The notes under the pieces are model-generated. The model worked only from the letters and a program-made list of their open reading frames with translations. It had not been told where the DNA came from and did not search any database. A program made the position numbers and the translations under genes. This document shows positions 1-7,150 of a stretch of DNA of 20,778 nucleotides, piece by piece (position 1 is the stretch's first letter; the number at the start of each line of letters is the position of its first letter). The stretch is from DATBED01 sp036276195 (GTDB lineage: Bacteria > Patescibacteriota > Saccharimonadia > Saccharimonadales > UBA4665): contig DATBED010000007.1 in the NCBI GenBank assembly GCA_036276195.1, positions 1 to 20,778 of the forward strand, written 5' to 3'.

Positions 1-154
1 ATAGTACTAAAAGGATGTCGTGGGAAAATCCTCGAGCATTAAGTTTTTTGAGTTTCACGTTATTGTTTCTTTCTTAGAATTAGCATAAATTAATACTTCA
101 AACTGGTTATGATTATTTAGCACATCAGCAGGGTTGTCAAGGCTTTTACGCAGG

Positions 155-183
155 TTGCCTGCATATCTGTTATGAGTTATTAT
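155..183 (+). promoter_or_regulatory. Putative promoter of the 209-460 gene
   Basis: A -35-like TTGCCT (155-160) lies 17 bp before a -10-like TATTAT (178-183), in an AT-rich stretch ahead of the first SD-led gene. The match to sigma-70 consensus is moderate and no experiment supports it. I see no gene or other clear element in bases 1-154. Confidence 0.35.
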
Positions 184-208
184 TAAAATAACTAGTTAAG
201 GAGATGAG

Positions 209-460
209 ATGGAGCCTGGCGATAACAAAGCAGTGTTTGGATCAACTTTTGGTCCGGAGTTCAAAGAAGATAACTTTAAGCCTGTGGAGGGTGGCCCGGG
301 TGTTGGGGCAATCCTAGGTTTATTGTCAGGAAAAATAGAAGACGCCGAATTAGACATTTCCTTCGGTGGCAGGCCTTCAGGCGTGGAAGCGAATGTCCCT
401 CTAGAAGCAGAAGCAGCTTCGACACCATCACCTGAAGTACATGGATCTACTCGACTATGA
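209..460 (+). CDS. Small acidic protein of unknown function (83 aa)
   Basis: I do not recognise this protein. A consensus Shine-Dalgarno (AAGGAG, 198-203) sits 5 nt before the ATG, which is the main reason to believe it is translated. The product is rich in Gly, Pro, Glu and Ala, has no cysteine, no signal peptide and no membrane segment, and its C-terminal third (Ala/Ser/Thr/Pro) looks disordered. Residues 28-41 form a Gly-rich hydrophobic stretch (GGPGVGAILGLLSG). It is the first of four consecutive plus-strand genes without recognisable homologues. An opposite-strand ORF overlaps it but has no ribosome site. Confidence 0.6.
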   Translation: MEPGDNKAVFGSTFGPEFKEDNFKPVEGGPGVGAILGLLSGKIEDAELDISFGGRPSGVEANVPLEAEAASTPSPEVHGSTRL

Positions 461-588
461 CGACTACAGTATTCATTGACAGCACCCCAAACTAAGGCGT
501 GGTGGCAAGCCATAGTCTAAAAGTGTTGCAACTTAAATTATGTGATATATTGCTACTAGTATGTATGTAACCTAGGCAGGAGAACTCC

Positions 589-762
589 ATGAGTGCTACA
601 ACCGGGCCCGAAAATCCTTATAAAAAAGAAACACATCCTCCAATAATGGATTTTGAAGATTTAGTAATTGCCAACAAAGCCCTAAATTCAGCGGCCCGCA
701 TAGGCGACCAAACCGCTAGGCCTACGGACGAGTTAGTAATTAACTTACCCACTACCCACTAG
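589..762 (+). CDS. Very small protein of unknown function (57 aa)
   Basis: This short gene has a good Shine-Dalgarno (AGGAG, 578-582) 6 nt before ATG 589 and runs to TAG at 760-762. The product starts MSATTGPENPYKK. It is polar, with a central segment (about residues 20-36, MDFEDLVIANKALNSAA) that could form one helix. No motif, membrane segment or signal peptide is visible. The strong ribosome site and its place between two other small same-strand genes support it. Function unknown. Confidence 0.55.
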   Translation: MSATTGPENPYKKETHPPIMDFEDLVIANKALNSAARIGDQTARPTDELVINLPTTH

Positions 763-796
763 TCCCCCAACAACGCCCGAAACCTATAAGGCGCAC

Positions 797-979
797 ATGG
801 AACTAACTCGGCTATACGGAGAACGAGCTATTCAAGACAGAGAAGAACTTGAGGCCGGAAATGAGGGGGTACTTAGGCCTGAAGTAATGGACGTTGAAGT
901 AATTCGGCAGCACTTGAAAGATATTCACCATTTTTCTGTTTTGGTTCGAGACGTGTCTCAAGAAGAAGTAGATATTTAG
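797..979 (+). CDS. Small charged helical protein of unknown function (60 aa)
   Basis: The product is a highly charged, mostly helical 60-residue protein (Glu, Arg, Asp, Val rich) that I do not recognise. Two initiation signals overlap: TATAAG (785-790) lies 6 nt before ATG, as for the leaderless genes here, and AAGG (788-791) could act as a weak Shine-Dalgarno. It lies 34 nt after the preceding small gene and could be its operon partner. The composition would suit a small adaptor or regulator, but that is a guess. Confidence 0.5.
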   Translation: MELTRLYGERAIQDREELEAGNEGVLRPEVMDVEVIRQHLKDIHHFSVLVRDVSQEEVDI

Positions 980-990
980 GCAAAGAGTTG

Positions 991-1014
991 TGTGAAGAAA
1001 CTCACAGCATTTTT
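991..1014 (+). terminator. Weak hairpin with T-run after the small-gene cluster
   Basis: TGTGA (991-995) and TCACA (1002-1006) form a 5-bp stem with a 6-nt loop, followed by GCA and a run of five T (1010-1014). It sits just after the 797-979 gene. The stem is short, so this is only a possible intrinsic terminator. Confidence 0.25.
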
Positions 1015-1080
1015 ATTGACTTTGGTGCGTAGTATGTGGCACTATTCAGAGGTAAGAAGACTTATTAGGAAAACCAAACT

Positions 1081-2409
1081 ATGCCTACCCCCGGTGAGAC
1101 CGTTAGTGATAGAGGTTTAGAACAAAGCCTGACCCAACGCTATACTCCCGATGGCGCACATATTATTTTGCGGTGGGGTAGAGCTACGCCCACTAAGCCA
1201 GATACATACGTTAAAAAGGCCATAGCTCCAACAGTAGGTCCCGATAACGCTATTGAGGGAATTAAGGCCTCAACCATGGGCAACGCTGCTGCCAATCTCG
1301 GGCTGCTCTCGATGACTGCCAAAATGGAGACTCCTGATACTGATGATGCCGAGACCGACGCGGCTCATCCAACTGGCGAAGAAGCCCCTGAAGATATTAA
1401 ACAATCGATCTCTATAGCCGGCATGACTTTAGACGCCTTTGTGCATGTTCGGGAAACTTTTTTTAACAAAGCATTGGTAAACCCGGTAGACCCGGAGGAT
1501 CCAGATAGCGACCCTGAAGGCTTAAGAGCATCGGTATATCCAGGGAGTGATGGCGATAGCTTTGCCGAGGTCACTGCACTATTAGCAAGACTTACTGGTA
1601 TGAGAGAAGCTCAAAGTGAAGTGGACGAAGTAAGAGATCCAGGTAGTAAGGCCAGAGATGCCTTTGCCAAGAAAGTTGAGGGCGAAGACGACGATTCAAT
1701 CTTTTCGCTTTTTGACGCAGTAGCCACCCTAATAGATGAGGGCGTAATTAAAAACGAGGATCAGTTAATGATTGCATACTGGGAGATGGGCGCCGCAAAA
1801 GTCGTACACGGTCTCCTGGTGGAGTTCGACAATGGTACTAGATCGTTGCCAGAAAGATTGGCCCGGATTAAGGCCAACAATCACGTTGGAATTTACGAGC
1901 GCTTTTTAGACGCCTTGAAAGAAAGAGATGGGGGCTTTGACTTTCTTACGCCGCGCCTTGAAGAAGCTATAAGAGAACAGGCTGAATTAGAAAAAATAAG
2001 CCTGCTGATCACAAAAGAGCATCGGGCAAAGCAGGACGGACATACAACGAGAGCTCTTGAAATGAGACGTCAGGCGTGGAGAATTATAATTCAAACACGA
2101 CGACATTGGTACTACAACAGCGAAGACGATTCAAGCTCAAGCGGCGTTTCTTTTAATGTTACGGACCCGAACGTTCTTGATAGGCAGCCAGTACTTGAAC
2201 GTAAACCAGACGATATTGTGCCAGAAGAAGCCAGAAAAATATTGGCAGATGCAGATGCAGAGAACAATAAGAAGTGGGAACACATTTACGCGGCCTTGCA
2301 ACTTGAAGCACATGTATTATCAGATGTCGAGGAGCGACCTAGCATAGTTGAATGGGTAAAGGATGCTACAGGAAAGTGGAAGGCGCGGCAAAATCCTACA
2401 GATCTATAA
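1081..2409 (+). CDS. Acidic protein of unknown function (442 aa)
   Basis: I recognise no family. The protein has no signal peptide, no membrane segment and no cysteine, so it is probably cytosolic. Residues about 1-120 are low-complexity and acidic; the rest alternates acidic linkers with predicted helices. A basic, aromatic segment near residues 315-350 (HRAKQDGHTTRALEMRRQAW and on to HWYY) is the most distinctive part. A weak ribosome site (TAGGA, 1066-1070) lies 10 nt before ATG 1081. Base composition is AT-richer than the metabolic genes and similar to the 14073-14705 gene. Its end overlaps the end of the opposite-strand aminotransferase by 14 bp. The long open frame makes coding very likely; function is unknown. 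Confidence 0.75.
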   Translation: MPTPGETVSDRGLEQSLTQRYTPDGAHIILRWGRATPTKPDTYVKKAIAPTVGPDNAIEGIKASTMGNAAANLGLLSMTAKMETPDTDDAETDAAHPTGEEAPEDIKQSISIAGMTLDAFVHVRETFFNKALVNPVDPEDPDSDPEGLRASVYPGSDGDSFAEVTALLARLTGMREAQSEVDEVRDPGSKARDAFAKKVEGEDDDSIFSLFDAVATLIDEGVIKNEDQLMIAYWEMGAAKVVHGLLVEFDNGTRSLPERLARIKANNHVGIYERFLDALKERDGGFDFLTPRLEEAIREQAELEKISLLITKEHRAKQDGHTTRALEMRRQAWRIIIQTRRHWYYNSEDDSSSSGVSFNVTDPNVLDRQPVLERKPDDIVPEEARKILADADAENNKKWEHIYAALQLEAHVLSDVEERPSIVEWVKDATGKWKARQNPTDL

Positions 2410-3220
2410 GCGCCGTTAGGTAGGCGTTGAAGGCTTGCATGAGTTCTTGGAGGGCGGCTGGTGGGGAATCAAAAGTGTTGTCGTTGATTTGGCTGATGGG
2501 CATGATCTTAGATGAGGTACTTGTCAAAAAAGTGGCGTCGAACTGATTGACTTGGTCTAGGGGAATTGGCTGTTTTATTAATTGGAAGCCATTCTGGTTG
2601 GCGACTTCTATGACTTTGGCGCGGGTGACTCCGGGCAGAATTTGATCCTCGGGAGGCGAGGTGATCGTGCGGCTACGCAGCCCGAAAAAGTTGGTGCGGG
2701 TGCCTTCGCGGATGTTGCCTTGTCGGTCAATTAACAGGGCATCGTAGGCATTGGCTTGCCGGGCTTTACGGTAGGCTAGATAACTACTTAACATGTTAAG
2801 TGTCTTAGCTTGAGGGAATTCGCGCTCGTAATTATAGGTTATGACTTTGGCGCCGGTCTTATATAACTGCCGGTTCGGGAAGAGCGGGTTGAGGCATAAA
2901 ATATCGAGTGTAGCCGAGTCTTTATCGCGCCCGCCAATTAGTAGTATTTTAATATTGCAAGTTTCGGCGGAGTTGCGATCAATCAGTTCCAGCACGCTTT
3001 GTTTAGCTAATTCCAGCGAAAAATTATGTTCCAAGCCGATTATCTCGGCCGATTTCAATAAGCGCTGGATATGATCGGCTAAGAAAAGCGCCATTCCTTT
3101 AGTGACTCTTATAGATTCGTACACGCCAAATCCATAGGCATATTCGACTCGGCTGAGTGGGACTCCAGCCTGCTCAATTGGCAAAAGCTCGCCATTATGC
3201 GAAAAGTACCGGTATGACAT
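2396..3220 (-). CDS. Class IV PLP aminotransferase (branched-chain / D-amino acid / ADC lyase type)
   Basis: This is a fold-type IV pyridoxal-phosphate enzyme of the IlvE/Dat/PabC superfamily. The N-terminal YAYGFGVYESIRV is the family's opening signature. K139 in AKTLNMLSSYLAYRKA is the expected Schiff-base lysine, and the EGTRTNFF block carries the glutamate that contacts the PLP nitrogen. At about 274 aa it has the usual family length. Substrate (branched-chain keto acids, D-alanine or aminodeoxychorismate) cannot be told from sequence here. The frame opens at 3235, but that ATG lies inside a -10-like TATGAT, so I place the start at the sixth codon (MSYRYFSHNG, 3220), where the family's fold begins. 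It is a paralogue of the 11082-12002 gene. Confidence 0.85.
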   Translation of the reverse strand: MSYRYFSHNGELLPIEQAGVPLSRVEYAYGFGVYESIRVTKGMALFLADHIQRLLKSAEIIGLEHNFSLELAKQSVLELIDRNSAETCNIKILLIGGRDKDSATLDILCLNPLFPNRQLYKTGAKVITYNYEREFPQAKTLNMLSSYLAYRKARQANAYDALLIDRQGNIREGTRTNFFGLRSRTITSPPEDQILPGVTRAKVIEVANQNGFQLIKQPIPLDQVNQFDATFLTSTSSKIMPISQINDNTFDSPPAALQELMQAFNAYLTALIDL

Positions 3221-3230
3221 TCGTATCTCT

Positions 3231-3236
3231 ATCATA
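3231..3236 (-). promoter_or_regulatory. -10 box of the minus-strand aminotransferase
   Basis: Reading the minus strand, TATGAT ends 10 nt before the ATG at 3220. Transcription would begin only a few bases before the start codon, giving a near-leaderless mRNA. No Shine-Dalgarno is visible. The position also argues against the upstream ATG at 3235, which falls inside the box. Confidence 0.45.
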
Positions 3237-3297
3237 CCTGCCCGCGGTTAAATTTGTTACTGCCATCCCGGTCTTGGGGATCTAGAATTTAACTAAG

Positions 3298-3313
3298 GTT
3301 TAAAGGTTTAAAA
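3298..3313. repeat. Tandem 8-bp repeat (GGTTTAAA x2)
   Basis: GGTTTAAA occurs twice in direct tandem in the gap between the aminotransferase and the 3321 ORF. It may belong to a promoter region; no further evidence. Confidence 0.3.
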
Positions 3314-3320
3314 ATAATGG

Positions 3321-3596
3321 TTGGGGAGAGGGTTACTGGAAGTAAGACGAAATGCTAATACGATAATTGAACCATTGAGGGGGGCTAAGGCCTGGCTAGG
3401 TAGTTTTGTAACTGAAGTGTCGGGCGTATTTATACAATATGTTGACGTTTTAAGGAAGCCGGAGCAGCCGGCCGGGGGAGGTGTACGCCGATTGCATGAG
3501 GAAATACCATCAGGCTTTGGTCTGAGGCCTGAAGAGCGATTGAGACACGAGAAGGCCGAACAGGCACGGCGCACAATTTTAACTCCCCAAGACTGA
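3321..3596 (+). CDS. Doubtful small protein (up to 91 aa)
   Basis: An open frame from TTG 3321 to TGA 3594-3596 encodes a plausible basic, amphipathic protein with a central segment GSFVTEVSGVFIQYVDVL and a charged C-terminal helix. Codon use looks coding-like, but there is no ATG or GTG near the start and no convincing ribosome site, so the true start is unknown or the gene is a remnant. A 6-bp hairpin (3598-3612) follows the stop. A similar-sized ORF on the opposite strand is Ser/Cys/Pro-rich and less protein-like. No family recognised. Confidence 0.4.
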   Translation: MGRGLLEVRRNANTIIEPLRGAKAWLGSFVTEVSGVFIQYVDVLRKPEQPAGGGVRRLHEEIPSGFGLRPEERLRHEKAEQARRTILTPQD

Positions 3597-3624
3597 TGGC
3601 TTAGCTTAAGCCGCTATCTTACGC

Positions 3625-3630
3625 TATAAT
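3625..3630 (+). promoter_or_regulatory. -10 box of the tRNA-Cys/tRNA-Leu unit
   Basis: A perfect TATAAT lies 15 bp before tRNA-Cys. The two tRNAs are only 12 bp apart, so both are likely transcribed from here. The -35 element is not clear. Confidence 0.55.
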
Positions 3631-3645
3631 AACGCTGCTACATTT

Positions 3646-3719
3646 GGCGCCTTGGCGGAGTAGTTACGCAGTGGTCTGCAAAACCATTTACACGGGTGCA
3701 AATCCCGTAGGTGCCTCCA
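3646..3719 (+). tRNA. tRNA-Cys (anticodon GCA)
   Basis: A full cloverleaf can be drawn. The acceptor GGCGCCT pairs with AGGTGCC (one G-U), the discriminator is U73 as expected for tRNA-Cys, and CCA is encoded. The anticodon loop CTGCAAA gives GCA, reading UGY Cys codons. The T-loop TGCAAAT is close to canonical. Length is 74 nt with CCA. Confidence 0.93.
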
Positions 3720-3731
3720 GGTTAATTTGAT

Positions 3732-3819
3732 GGGCGAGTGGCGGAATTGGTATACGCGGCGGACTTAAAATCCGCTGGCTGAATAAGCCTTGTGGGTTCA
3801 AGTCCCACCTCGCCCACCA
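3732..3819 (+). tRNA. tRNA-Leu (anticodon TAA)
   Basis: A class II tRNA of 88 nt with encoded CCA. The acceptor GGGCGAG pairs fully with CTCGCCC and is followed by A73, the leucine discriminator. The D-arm GCGGAATTGGTATACGC is the typical bacterial leucine form. The anticodon stem GCGGA/TCCGC holds loop CTTAAAA, anticodon UAA. A long variable arm follows. It serves as a local reference for judging the odd tRNA at 17756. Confidence 0.95.
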
Positions 3820-3851
3820 TGTTTTCAGTTTGGTTTAAGATTCCGCTTATG

Positions 3852-3857
3852 TATAAT
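3852..3857 (+). promoter_or_regulatory. -10 box; leaderless GTG start of the surface protein
   Basis: TATAAT ends 7 nt before GTG 3865, which is in frame with the long ORF. Transcription would start at or next to the GTG. A weak -35 (TTGGTT, 3830-3835) lies 16 bp upstream. There is no Shine-Dalgarno. Confidence 0.65.
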
Positions 3858-3864
3858 CAGGTTA

Positions 3865-5541
3865 GTGGAAAACGAAACAAATACGCCCAATAATCCAGAC
3901 CCGCAGTTGCCGCCATCAGATCCGGTAGTTCCCAGTCAGCTGCCTCAACCAGGACACTCGATTTCTCCAAATGCGGCTGATTTGCCGACGCCTCATCAAC
4001 CAGCCGAGTATGTACCCCAGCCGCCTGGCCCTCCGCCCGAGCCGGTAGCGCCCGTGATGCCCAGTAAAGAGGAGCTATTTCAGCCAACCGTTCCACCTGG
4101 CCCGGCAGCCCAGCCAATCACCATTGTAAGCGGTGATGGCGGCATACCGTTGGGTCCTTCAGATGGATCTCCGCCACCACCGCCTGGCGCCGCGCCGGCT
4201 ATGTTTTCAGCTGATCCCCCAGTTACGCCAGCGGGCAAGTCGGGCCGCTGGTTCAAGAAGCCGCTAATTCTGGCTCCTGTGATAGCCGTGCTGTTGCTGG
4301 GTAGCGCCTCGGCCTATTATTTTGGCTATTACACCAACTCTAGCGTGGTACTCTCGCAATCTTTATCTAACACCGGCAAAGGCTACAGCAAGCTGATTGA
4401 TTACTTTAACCAGCAATCCCAGGTTCATTACAGAGGAGTAGTTGGCCAGGGTTCATACACCGTTAAAAGCGGGAGCACCTCAACCGATGGTAACTTCAGT
4501 TTCAATTCTAACGGCAACAATTCCGACACTAATTTTGATGTTGGATTGGGCACAACTCGAGTTAAGGCCGAAATCCGCACCATTAAGCCATCTACCAGCA
4601 GCACGCCCGACATTTACCTGAAGGCCAGTGGCATTACGGGCTTAGGTGCTCTAACCGGCTCATCCCAAATTGATAGCGCTATTAACCAGTACGACGGCAA
4701 ATGGATTGCCGTAGACCACACTCTTATAGATAATTTAGGTAGCTTATCAAGTTTGGCGGCTACATCGGATGCCACCACTGCCAAGCCGCCTAGCGGCCCC
4801 AACTACCCCTCCGAAGCCCAGGTTATGGACGAGCTGCAAGCTTTCGGAAGGGTTAATCAGCAATATGTTTTTACTACCGATAAAGCCAAATCTGTTACCG
4901 TAGTACTTAAGAAGTATGGCATTGAAACCGTTAATGGTCACAAGGCCTATCATTACACTTTAGGCTTCAATAATGACCACGTTAAGCAGTACCTTATCGC
5001 CCAACATACTGCCCTGGAGGCCAGCAAGCTGAACAACTGGATCAAGCAGATGAACGGCGAGCCGGCTGTCGACCAGTCTTTCAAGTCTATGGAAGATTCG
5101 GCCAAGAATATCAAGAGCAGTGACACTTTTGACTTATGGGCCGATGTTAATACGCGCTTAGTCTACAAAATCCGGGTGAATGACAGCAGCCAAAAGAACC
5201 CGGCGGCCAATTACGTAGACATTGGTTTGGATTACAAGGGCGGTAGCAGCTATCCGTTCTTTATCAGTGGCCAATCCAAAGATAGTAGCAGTACCGGCAG
5301 CGGTTCCCTCGTTATCACTCTAAATTCCCAAGCCCATAGCGTGGGGGTCAAGGCCAACCTGACATCTACCGGCAGCTTGCCCTTTAACTTTAATGCCAAT
5401 TTGACGTTTACGCCGAGCAACACAGTGCCCACTATTAGCGCTCCTGCCGGCGCCGTGCCGCTGAGCCAGGTCTTAGATCAATTAGGCCTAGGCAGCCTCG
5501 TCAGCGGACTCCAAGCCGGACCTCCTTCATCAGGTCCTTGA
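3865..5541 (+). CDS. Single-pass membrane-anchored, proline-rich surface protein (558 aa)
   Basis: From GTG 3865 the protein begins MENETNTPNNPDP. Residues about 1-125 are a Pro/Ala-rich, probably disordered cytoplasmic segment. One hydrophobic helix at about 133-155 (PLILAPVIAVLLLGSASAYY) is preceded by a basic KSGRWFKK, predicting an N-in, C-out topology. The outer part of about 400 residues is rich in Ser, Gly, Asn and Thr, with alternating beta-type segments; blocks such as DIYLKASGI and GKWIAVDHT recall the LppX/LolA-like lipid-carrier beta folds, but I cannot assign a family. The frame stays open back to 3790, inside tRNA-Leu, so the longer start is wrong. It ends 19 nt before the hydrolase. 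Confidence 0.8.
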   Translation: MENETNTPNNPDPQLPPSDPVVPSQLPQPGHSISPNAADLPTPHQPAEYVPQPPGPPPEPVAPVMPSKEELFQPTVPPGPAAQPITIVSGDGGIPLGPSDGSPPPPPGAAPAMFSADPPVTPAGKSGRWFKKPLILAPVIAVLLLGSASAYYFGYYTNSSVVLSQSLSNTGKGYSKLIDYFNQQSQVHYRGVVGQGSYTVKSGSTSTDGNFSFNSNGNNSDTNFDVGLGTTRVKAEIRTIKPSTSSTPDIYLKASGITGLGALTGSSQIDSAINQYDGKWIAVDHTLIDNLGSLSSLAATSDATTAKPPSGPNYPSEAQVMDELQAFGRVNQQYVFTTDKAKSVTVVLKKYGIETVNGHKAYHYTLGFNNDHVKQYLIAQHTALEASKLNNWIKQMNGEPAVDQSFKSMEDSAKNIKSSDTFDLWADVNTRLVYKIRVNDSSQKNPAANYVDIGLDYKGGSSYPFFISGQSKDSSSTGSGSLVITLNSQAHSVGVKANLTSTGSLPFNFNANLTFTPSNTVPTISAPAGAVPLSQVLDQLGLGSLVSGLQAGPPSSGP

Positions 5542-5547
5542 TTAAGC

Positions 5548-5553
5548 TATACT
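5548..5553 (+). promoter_or_regulatory. -10 box; leaderless GTG start of the alpha/beta hydrolase
   Basis: TATACT ends 7 nt before GTG 5561. The ATG at 5565 is in another frame, so GTG is the only start that fits the hydrolase fold. There is no Shine-Dalgarno. Confidence 0.55.
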
Positions 5554-5560
5554 TAAAGGC

Positions 5561-6313
5561 GTGAATGTTGTTGTTGACCAGCTACTGACTAATTATCAGA
5601 TAACCGGCCAGGGCCAGCTAGTGTTGCTGCTGCATGGCTGGGGCGACAGCTTAAATGGCTTGGCCAATTTACAGGAAGAGTTAGCTAAAAAGTACCAGGT
5701 TCTAGCTGTGGATTTGCCCGGTTTTGGCGGCACCGAAGCGCCGAAGGAAGTGTGGGATCTGGATAATTATGCTCGCTTTTTAGTGGATTTTTTAGAAAAA
5801 CTAAAATTGGAGCAGCCTTATGCCGTGATTGGGCACAGCAACGGCGGCGCTTTGGCCATTAGAGCTATAAGCCTCGAATTGCTTAAGCCGCAGAAGCTAG
5901 TACTGTTGGCGGCTTCCGGCGTACGCAACAATAACAAGCTTAAGCGATTCCTCTTGATGATTGTGGCCAAGACCGGCAACATGGCCACTATTTGGGTGCC
6001 GGAACGCTACCGCCGCGCCCTGCGCAAGAGCCTTTACGGCGCGGCTGGCTCCGATATGTTGGTGGCGCCGCACCTGCAAGACACTTTTAAGAAGACTGTG
6101 CGACAAGACATCCAAGCTGACGCGGCCGGCATAGAGGCGCCAACCCTGCTAATTTATGCGGCCGACGACCGGGCCGTGCCTACGGCAGACGGCAAGCTAT
6201 ATCACAGCCTAATCAGCGGCTCCAAGCTGGAGATCATAAGTGATGCCGGCCATTTTGTGCATCTTGACCAGCCCGCCAAAGTGCTGCAGTTAATTGAGCA
6301 GTTCCTGGCCTAA
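5561..6313 (+). CDS. Alpha/beta-fold hydrolase
   Basis: A 250-aa hydrolase of the alpha/beta superfamily (MhpC-like). All landmarks are visible: oxyanion block HGWG (25-28), nucleophile elbow GHSNGG with Ser93, acid Asp202 or Asp203 in YAADDRAVP, and catalytic His231 in DAGHFVH. The DLPGFGGTE segment after strand 4 is also typical. A short lid region (about 120-165) separates the nucleophile from the acid. There is no signal peptide, so it is probably cytosolic. The substrate (ester, lipid or peptide) is unknown. It meets the NlpC/P60-like gene tail to tail with only 4 bp between the stops. Confidence 0.88.
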   Translation: MNVVVDQLLTNYQITGQGQLVLLLHGWGDSLNGLANLQEELAKKYQVLAVDLPGFGGTEAPKEVWDLDNYARFLVDFLEKLKLEQPYAVIGHSNGGALAIRAISLELLKPQKLVLLAASGVRNNNKLKRFLLMIVAKTGNMATIWVPERYRRALRKSLYGAAGSDMLVAPHLQDTFKKTVRQDIQADAAGIEAPTLLIYAADDRAVPTADGKLYHSLISGSKLEIISDAGHFVHLDQPAKVLQLIEQFLA

Positions 6314-6317
6314 TCAG

Positions 6318-7079
6318 TTATGGCCTGTAAAGGGCTTTGAGCCGCGTCAGTCTGGTGTCATCGCTGCTTTCTACTAGAGCCTGGTAAAGCAATTTGTCGG
6401 CCCACTCCTGTTCGAGCAAGTAACCCGCGGGGTTAGTCACCTTAACCCGGTTTTCTTCGACGCCCCGTCTGTTGCCATAGCCAACAGACGACTGCATATA
6501 CTTAAAGTAAGCCACCTGTTGGCGCTTATCTAGTCCCACCTCTGACACCACGACCACGTGACCGCCGTTGATAAAGCGGATTAAATCACCTGGCCGCACT
6601 TGGTTTATATCGCTTATTTTGACTGAATTCGTATGGTTGGTCAGCAAGTTGGCTGATATGTTTTCAAAGGGCCGCACTTTGCCGACCAGTTGACGTTTTA
6701 GATTAGGGAACTTCAAGCAATTTTGGATTGGTTTATGAAAGGCATCTAGGGTAACGCAGTTGAGTATCCAGGCGGCAAAGCCGGAACAATCCACGCCTAA
6801 ACCACAGGCCATTAAATACCTTTCAAGCTGCTCCTGATTACCGTGGGCCAACATTTGGAACCTAGCCAAGTACTGTTCGGCCGCCGCTTCAATTTCTTCC
6901 GGCCGACCCTTGCCCACCAGGGCTCGACGCTTACCCCGCAGGGCCGTATTAATGTGGTATGGGCAGCTAATTTCCAGGCCTTGGATGTGCAAATGGCTGT
7001 AATGGTCAAACAGAGATTGAGCGGTCGCCGGCAATTTTAAGATGGATGTAACTCGCTCGGGGCTGTTAGTAGACGGCAT
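6318..7079 (-). CDS. NlpC/P60-like (papain-fold) protein, no signal peptide
   Basis: This 253-aa protein carries the NlpC/P60-type nucleophile motif GVDCSGFAAWI with Cys98, and a later VRPGDLIRF...GGHVVVVSEV block in which His174 fits the catalytic histidine. PGDLI before the histidine strand is typical of NlpC/P60 and CHAP enzymes, which cut peptidoglycan peptides or related amide bonds. There is no N-terminal signal peptide or membrane helix, unlike secreted wall hydrolases, so it may act inside the cell on muropeptides or on another substrate. The first 90 residues match no domain I know. It is divergent from the murF-like gene, with both promoters packed into 71 bp. Confidence 0.7.
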   Translation of the reverse strand: MPSTNSPERVTSILKLPATAQSLFDHYSHLHIQGLEISCPYHINTALRGKRRALVGKGRPEEIEAAAEQYLARFQMLAHGNQEQLERYLMACGLGVDCSGFAAWILNCVTLDAFHKPIQNCLKFPNLKRQLVGKVRPFENISANLLTNHTNSVKISDINQVRPGDLIRFINGGHVVVVSEVGLDKRQQVAYFKYMQSSVGYGNRRGVEENRVKVTNPAGYLLEQEWADKLLYQALVESSDDTRLTRLKALYRP

Positions 7080-7085
7080 GACCCA

Positions 7086-7094
7086 ATTTTAGCA
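7086..7094 (-). promoter_or_regulatory. Extended -10 box; leaderless start of the NlpC/P60-like gene
   Basis: On the minus strand, TGC-TAAAAT (an extended -10) ends 6 nt before the ATG at 7079. There is no Shine-Dalgarno, so the transcript is predicted to be leaderless. Confidence 0.6.
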
Positions 7095-7138
7095 ACAGCA
7101 GGCCGCGATCAGAAATCGCTACTCTAGTGGCAGGCAGG

Positions 7139-7144
7139 TATAAT
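7139..7144 (+). promoter_or_regulatory. -10 box; leaderless start of the murF-like gene
   Basis: A perfect TATAAT ends 6 nt before ATG 7151. An in-frame GTG at 7127 lies upstream of this box and would not be in the transcript, so 7151 is preferred. No Shine-Dalgarno is present. Confidence 0.65.
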
Positions 7145-7150
7145 AAACCC

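Noticed and set aside
3308..3574. Minus-strand ORF opposite the doubtful 3321 gene
   Set aside because: Composition (Ser, Cys, Pro runs) is less protein-like and no initiation signal is visible; neither strand is certain.
3790..3864. N-terminal extension of the surface protein
   Set aside because: These codons lie within or just after tRNA-Leu and before the -10 box; the in-frame GTG at 3865 fits the leaderless pattern.
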